A DNA stretch of 8,650 bases from Bradyrhizobium sp. (GTDB lineage: Bacteria; Pseudomonadota; Alphaproteobacteria; Rhizobiales; Xanthobacteraceae): the NCBI GenBank assembly GCA_028290305.1, contig JAQGKC010000029.1, positions 1-8,650 on the forward strand, given 5' to 3'. Below are positions 4,013 through 8,650 of the stretch, in pieces. The translations under genes were made by a program, and so were the position numbers. Every line of letters begins with the position of its first letter. Position 1 is the first letter of the stretch. Under the pieces are notes generated by a model that saw nothing but the letters and a program-made list of their open reading frames with translations, had not been told where the DNA came from and did not search any database.

Positions 4013-6250
4013 ATGAGCAATGCCGCCCCCGAGCCGAAGGAAAACATGGGCAAGCCGGAGCCGCGCATCGACGGGCGCCTGAAGGTCACCGGCGAAGCAC
4101 GCTATGGATCGGATTTTCCGGTCGCAAACCCGGCCTATGCGTTTCTGGTCACCAGCGCGATTGCCAAGGGACGCATTATGGCGATGGATCTCGGCGAAGC
4201 CAAGGCCGTACCCGGCGTGCTTGAGATCTTTCACCACGGGAACAGCGGCGAACTGAAAGAGATAAAGTATATGCCCGGCGGCGGCGGCCCGACATCGTCG
4301 ATCCAAGATTTCGGACCCGAAATCAGGTATGGTGGACAAATTATAGCGCTTGTCGTTGCCGAAACCTTCGAGGCCGCGCGCGAAGCCGCCCACAAGGTCC
4401 ACATGACCTATCAGGCGGAGCAGCCGAGCGCAACCTTCGACAGCTCAGGCGTCAACGAGCAGGACATTAGCAAGCAAAGGGAGGTCCCGCAGGCAGGCGA
4501 TGCCGAAGCCGTCTACAGCGCGGCGGAGGTGAAGCTCGACGCCGAATATGAAACGCCGACCCAGCATCATAATCCAATCGAGCTATTTACGACGACTTGC
4601 ATCTGGCAAGGCGATGAATTGACGATCTACGAACCGAGCCAGTTCATGTATGGGCTGAAAGCCAATGCGGCCAAAAAAATGGGCATTGATATCGCCAATG
4701 TTCATGCGGTATCTCCTTTCGTGGGCGGGGCGTTCGGATCGAAAGCGCAGTTTTCGCCGCGCACCGGACTGGTCGCTCTCGCGGCGAGGCGCCTCAACCG
4801 GGCGGTCAAGCTGGTTGCAACGCGTGACCAGGGTTTTACGATTCAGACCTATCGCGCGGAAACCCGCCAGCGCATTCGGATGGGCGCGCAACGCGACGGA
4901 AAGATCACGAGCTTTATCCACGAAGGGTGGGAAGTGACCTCGCGTCCGGATGCTTATTCCGTGGCTGGCGTGGAAGACAGCGCACGTTTGTATGGCTTCG
5001 GCGCGGTAAAGACCCGCGTCTCCCTGGTACACGCGGACCGCAACACGCCGGGCTTCATGCGCTCACCGCCGGTAGTGCCCTACATCTATGGGCTCGAAAG
5101 CGCGATGGACGAGCTTGCGATCAAGCTCAACCTAGACCCGGTGGAACTGCGCCGCATCAACGATTCCACGACGGATGCTATGGGCAAGCAGTGGTCGAGC
5201 CGGTCGCTGATGAAATGTTACGATGAAGCTTCCGAGCGTTTCGGCTGGTCGAAGCGCAGTCCTCAGCCCGGCTCGATGCGGGACGGCGACTGGCTGGTCG
5301 GATGGGGCTGCGCCACCGCTGTCTACCCGACCCACGTCGGAGCCGCCGCGGCGCGCGTGCTGTTGACGGCGAACGGCAAGGCACGCGTGCAAATCGCCGC
5401 ACACGATCTCGGCACCGGCGCCTACACGGTCATTGGACAAATGGCCGCGGAGCAGCTTGGAATTCCCTTGTCATCCGTCTCCGTCGAACTCGGCGACAGC
5501 AACCTGCCTCCGGCGCCCGTCGCCGGCGGGTCGAACACGACGGCGAGCGCGTGCTCCGCCGTGATGAAGGCCTGCGACGCCATTCGCTCAAAACTCTCGG
5601 CGTCGGTCGGCAGGTCGGCGAGCGATGGATCCACCGTGGGCAGCAATACCAGTGTACGACAGCCGAACTTGGAAGAAAACTTCAATCGCCTCGGTGTCGG
5701 AGCCATCGAGGAATATGCCGAGTATTTGCCGCCGGGCGGCAAAGCCGATTCCGTCAAGAATCTGTACGCCGGCATACCCTTCCTGACCGGAGGGTCGAAA
5801 GGCGAAAAATTGATGTACGCGACCGGCGCGGAATTTGTCGAAGTGCGGGTTCATGCTTTGACACGCGAGATACGCGTACCGCGCATTGTCGGCGCTTTCG
5901 CGGCCGGCCGGCTCATGAACACCCGCACCGCCCACAGCCAGTATATGGGCGCGATGATCTGGGGAATCTCCTCGGCCTTACACGAAGCGACCGAGATCGA
6001 CCAGCGCGTCGGGCGCTACGTCAATGACAATCTGGCGGACTATCTCATTCCGGTGAACGCCGACATCCAGGACGTCGACGTGATCCTGGTTCCGGAGCGA
6101 GACGATTTCGTCAATCCCGTTGGAGTCAAGGGCATCGGAGAGCTGGGCAATGTGGGTACCGCAGCGGCCGTCGCCAACGCGGTCCATCATGCGACCGGCA
6201 TTCGCGTCCGAAAACTGCCGATCCGGCTTGAGAAATTGTTGGCGACCTAG
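4013..6250 (+). CDS. paoC: Aldehyde oxidoreductase, molybdopterin-binding large subunit (PaoC-like)
   Basis: This is the catalytic subunit; it binds the molybdenum cofactor (a molybdopterin cytosine dinucleotide form in E. coli PaoC) and oxidises aldehydes to acids with water as oxygen donor. It has 745 residues, against 732 for E. coli PaoC. The small aldehyde oxidase/xanthine dehydrogenase domain spans about residues 18-140 and the Mo-binding domains about 170-740. Cofactor motifs are VGGAFGSK (237-244), FMRSP (348-352), HDLGTGAYT (464-472) and AGGSNTTAS (504-512). Glu710 in KGIGELG aligns with catalytic Glu692 of PaoC. Tyr438 occupies the place of PaoC Arg440, which may alter substrate choice. 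The ATG at 4013 has GGAG 8 nt upstream and lies two bases after the FAD-subunit stop; a longer frame from 3827 lies inside that gene. There is no signal peptide. The stop codon overlaps that of the convergent exporter gene. Other xanthine-oxidase-family substrates such as N-heterocycles cannot be excluded. Confidence 0.93.
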   Translation: MSNAAPEPKENMGKPEPRIDGRLKVTGEARYGSDFPVANPAYAFLVTSAIAKGRIMAMDLGEAKAVPGVLEIFHHGNSGELKEIKYMPGGGGPTSSIQDFGPEIRYGGQIIALVVAETFEAAREAAHKVHMTYQAEQPSATFDSSGVNEQDISKQREVPQAGDAEAVYSAAEVKLDAEYETPTQHHNPIELFTTTCIWQGDELTIYEPSQFMYGLKANAAKKMGIDIANVHAVSPFVGGAFGSKAQFSPRTGLVALAARRLNRAVKLVATRDQGFTIQTYRAETRQRIRMGAQRDGKITSFIHEGWEVTSRPDAYSVAGVEDSARLYGFGAVKTRVSLVHADRNTPGFMRSPPVVPYIYGLESAMDELAIKLNLDPVELRRINDSTTDAMGKQWSSRSLMKCYDEASERFGWSKRSPQPGSMRDGDWLVGWGCATAVYPTHVGAAAARVLLTANGKARVQIAAHDLGTGAYTVIGQMAAEQLGIPLSSVSVELGDSNLPPAPVAGGSNTTASACSAVMKACDAIRSKLSASVGRSASDGSTVGSNTSVRQPNLEENFNRLGVGAIEEYAEYLPPGGKADSVKNLYAGIPFLTGGSKGEKLMYATGAEFVEVRVHALTREIRVPRIVGAFAAGRLMNTRTAHSQYMGAMIWGISSALHEATEIDQRVGRYVNDNLADYLIPVNADIQDVDVILVPERDDFVNPVGVKGIGELGNVGTAAAVANAVHHATGIRVRKLPIRLEKLLAT
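6247..6250. other. Shared CTAG holding the stop codons of two convergent genes
   Basis: The large-subunit gene ends with TAG at 6248-6250 on the + strand, and the exporter gene ends with TAG read from 6249-6247 on the - strand. Both come from the same palindromic CTAG, so the coding regions overlap by four bases and no intergenic terminator can exist between them. Each mRNA must therefore end inside the antisense of the other gene. Confidence 0.9.
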
Positions 6251-8619
6251 AGAACTCGACTGGGAAATCGGCGGCCGCCAATCGCGCGCGCGAGCCTGCT
6301 CAAAAAGGTGACGGTGGGCCGCAGGATCAAGAGGTCCGCGGCCAGTGCTGCGAGCATGGCGAACGCGCTCAACCAGCCGAACAGGCGCAGCGAAGGCAAG
6401 TCGGAGAACACGGTTACGATCAGACCGCACGCTAGTACGACGGAGGTCAGAATCAGGGGCGGGCCAACCAGCACGGTTGCCCGCTCCACTGCCATCGCCG
6501 GGTCCTCGTCGGGCCGTTCCTCTTGCCGCAACCGATTCAGGAAATGAATTGTAGCGCTGAGGCCCAATCCGAAAGAAACCGTCAGCGCCACGACGCTGGC
6601 GAACTGCAAGCCCTCTCCGAGAGCCCACAACACCATTCCAGAGAGCACGATCGGGAATATTCCAGGCAGGATGCTCGCCAGCATGACGACGAATGAGCGG
6701 AATGCCAGACCGATGAACGCGGCGACGAACATGAATTCGAGTGTCAGGCCTCGGTTCAGTTTGTTGATCATGAGGGCGCTGTTGCGGGCGGCGATCGCCG
6801 ACAGGCCGGTCACGGCTATTTTGTAGCTGGGGTGCTTTGCGCGGACGGCATCCAGCGCTTTGTCGAGGCTCTCAATGACGGGCAGAAGCTGGCTGGCATC
6901 GACGTCCGGGACGCGGCCGGAAACCAGGACGGCATTCTGTTCCGCCGAAATGAAGCGGCGCGTCAGGTATTCGGGCAGGATATCGACATATTGCTTCAAT
7001 GTCGCCACGTCCGACTTGCCCATCTTCTCCGCGAGCCAGCGCCGCAGCGTCTCCAGCGACCACACGTTGGCGATGCCGGGCTGTTTCTCGACGGTCGCAT
7101 GTACCTCGGCGATTACGGCAAGCGTTTCCGGATCGTAAAGTGATTTGCCCTTGGAAAACTCGATCAGGACGTCGATCGGGTTGGCACCATTGAGCTTGGC
7201 ATCGAGCCGATGGCTCGCTGCAACGGCCTGCTCCCTGTCGGGCACCTGATCGGCCAGCCGATAGCGAGGTTGAAGATTGGTGTAGACGAGCCCAAGGCAG
7301 CCGACAACCAAAACGCCGAGCAGGCTGTAAAGTCCGGGGCGGCTCACCATTCGAGCAGCAATCCAGAAGCAGAAACGCCGAAGCATGTCTATGGCGGAGT
7401 CCGCGCCTTGGACTTCAGCCACAAACATCGCTTCCTTCCGTACCAGCAGAACACCGACAAGCGGCACCAGCATCAGAACCGCGAACATGGCAATCAGGGT
7501 TGCGACCAGGCCCGCTTCGCCGAAGGTCCGGATCAGATCGGATTCGGAAAACTGCAGCGCGATGAAGGAAAGAGCAGCGGTTGCGTGCGTCAACACGCAT
7601 GCAGGCCCGACGACAAGCATGGCGTTGCGAAATGCCTCGAATTTTCCCTCGCCCTGCAGCAGCCGGTCGCGCGCCGCGAATGTCAACTGCATGCTGTCGG
7701 AAAAACTGATCACCATGATCAACGGCGTCATAACGTTGAGAAACATGTTGAGACGAAAATCAAGCCAGCCGAGAGCGCCGAGAGCCAGCACGATGGCGAT
7801 CAGCGGCGGACCGGCCCCGATGATCATGAAGGAAACGCGCCGGAAGAACAGCATGGCGATCAGAGCTCCGGCTGCGAAGCCGAACGCGTTATAGAGCAGT
7901 CGATCGCGCTCCACGGCATTGCGGATCTCAAGCTGCATGACCGGTACCCCGGACAGGCGGGTCGTCAGCCCTGTGCCGGCCAGGTCGTTATCGATTGTTT
8001 TCTGTATCTCGCCGATGACGTCGCGCAGGCGGCTGCTCGCGACGACATCCGGGTCCAGTGAGAGGACAATCAGCGTCAATTGCCCGTCTTCGGACAACAA
8101 TTTACCGCGAATGATCTCATTGTTCAGCGCGCGCTGGACCAACTGGTCATACTCGGCGCCGTTAGGTAGTTGGTCTGGAAACAGCGGCGCAGGCAGCTCG
8201 CTGCCCTGTGGCGGCTGGCGCGCCGAAAACAGCGAGATGACGCCTCTCGTGCCTTCAATCAGTTGAAGGTCAGTGACCAGATCGCGCAGCTTTTCGATCG
8301 AATCGCGCGCAAGCAGGTTGTTGCCCTCTACTACGATGAGGACGTCGAATTCATTCGACGGGAAGCGCCGCGTAACGTCTTCGAATGTCTTGAATTCGGG
8401 CGTATCAGATCGAAAGAGCTGACTGAGCGAATCGTCCACCTTGACACGCGCTAGCCCAAACGCCGCCACTATCAACAACACGAGGGCGGCAAGCCCGACG
8501 ATTCGTGGAAAACGCAAGGAGATCAGACCAATGCGCTCGAGTCCGAGCGTGTATGGCTTGTTAGCGATGCTATTGGAGGGATATGACCGATCGCTTGCTT
8601 TGGCTTGATTGACAGGCAC
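6247..8619 (-). CDS. RND/MMPL-type exporter, inner-membrane permease
   Basis: This is a 790-residue inner-membrane transporter of the RND superfamily, closest in layout to the 'predicted exporter' MMPL/HAE3 group. It has the duplicated RND plan. TM1 is at 38-57, a periplasmic domain follows to about 240, and TM2-6 lie between 243 and 393. TM7 is at 428-446, a second periplasmic domain spans about 450-620, and TM8-12 lie between 624 and 768. TM4 contains ISFSDSMQLTF with Asp308, a plausible proton-relay residue. The matching TM10 segment, FGLGLSATIHFLNRLRQE (683-700), has Ser688 where relatives often have Asp. Members export lipids, hopanoids or other hydrophobic compounds; the substrate here cannot be read from sequence. 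The start is GTG, chosen for its GGAG 7 nt upstream, and there is no ATG before TM1. Only 31 nt remain upstream, so the promoter or an operon partner lies outside the window. No adaptor or outer-membrane channel gene is visible. It converges on the oxidoreductase operon. Confidence 0.88.
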   Translation of the reverse strand: MPVNQAKASDRSYPSNSIANKPYTLGLERIGLISLRFPRIVGLAALVLLIVAAFGLARVKVDDSLSQLFRSDTPEFKTFEDVTRRFPSNEFDVLIVVEGNNLLARDSIEKLRDLVTDLQLIEGTRGVISLFSARQPPQGSELPAPLFPDQLPNGAEYDQLVQRALNNEIIRGKLLSEDGQLTLIVLSLDPDVVASSRLRDVIGEIQKTIDNDLAGTGLTTRLSGVPVMQLEIRNAVERDRLLYNAFGFAAGALIAMLFFRRVSFMIIGAGPPLIAIVLALGALGWLDFRLNMFLNVMTPLIMVISFSDSMQLTFAARDRLLQGEGKFEAFRNAMLVVGPACVLTHATAALSFIALQFSESDLIRTFGEAGLVATLIAMFAVLMLVPLVGVLLVRKEAMFVAEVQGADSAIDMLRRFCFWIAARMVSRPGLYSLLGVLVVGCLGLVYTNLQPRYRLADQVPDREQAVAASHRLDAKLNGANPIDVLIEFSKGKSLYDPETLAVIAEVHATVEKQPGIANVWSLETLRRWLAEKMGKSDVATLKQYVDILPEYLTRRFISAEQNAVLVSGRVPDVDASQLLPVIESLDKALDAVRAKHPSYKIAVTGLSAIAARNSALMINKLNRGLTLEFMFVAAFIGLAFRSFVVMLASILPGIFPIVLSGMVLWALGEGLQFASVVALTVSFGLGLSATIHFLNRLRQEERPDEDPAMAVERATVLVGPPLILTSVVLACGLIVTVFSDLPSLRLFGWLSAFAMLAALAADLLILRPTVTFLSRLARAIGGRRFPSRVL

Positions 8620-8650
8620 GGGCTATCTCCAGGGACAGCTTAGGCGTCGA

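Noticed and set aside
7210..8061. 283-codon + strand open frame antisense to the exporter
   Set aside because: It is His/Gln/Asp-rich low-complexity translation typical of the antisense of a GC-rich membrane protein gene, with no domain and no ribosome binding site.

Overview
The window looks like chromosomal DNA of an alphaproteobacterium of the Bradyrhizobium / Rhodopseudomonas group. The reasons are the GC-rich, rhizobial-style codon use of the main genes and two small proteins of types I associate with that group. These are a secreted SGSW-repeat protein and an MCDYSLHAV protein. This assignment rests on recognition, not on a database search.

Positions 1-2200 are loosely packed. Positions 1-401 hold nothing I can identify. 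A small secreted protein of unknown function follows on the + strand (402-908). After a gene-free stretch comes a conserved protein of unknown function on the - strand (1220-1648). Next is the broken N-terminal remnant of a PPC/DUF296-domain gene, also on the - strand (1861-2073). This part has the look of an eroding accessory interval.

Positions 2074-6250 carry the best-defined unit: a control region and a three-gene operon for a periplasmic molybdenum aldehyde oxidoreductase of the PaoABC type in the xanthine oxidase superfamily. The small subunit has a Tat signal and two [2Fe-2S] clusters. The middle subunit binds FAD and has a four-cysteine set fitting the extra [4Fe-4S] cluster of PaoB. 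The large subunit binds the molybdenum cofactor. The genes are 1 and 2 nt apart, each with a good Shine-Dalgarno sequence. The small subunit probably carries its folded partners through the Tat system, and electrons would pass from Mo through Fe-S to FAD and on to an unidentified acceptor. About 160 bp upstream lies a perfect TTGAC-N4-GTCAA palindrome resembling a FixK/FNR-type box, which suggests oxygen-linked or related control.

Positions 6247-8619 on the - strand encode a 790-residue RND/MMPL-type exporter that converges on the oxidoreductase operon. The two 3' ends overlap by four bases, and both stop codons are read from one CTAG palindrome. I found no tRNA, rRNA, CRISPR array or complete insertion sequence. 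I see no clearly new system. The points most worth following are the candidate FixK-type box, an Arg-to-Tyr change at a PaoC active-site position, the unusual transmembrane-10 motif of the exporter, and the two conserved proteins of unknown function.
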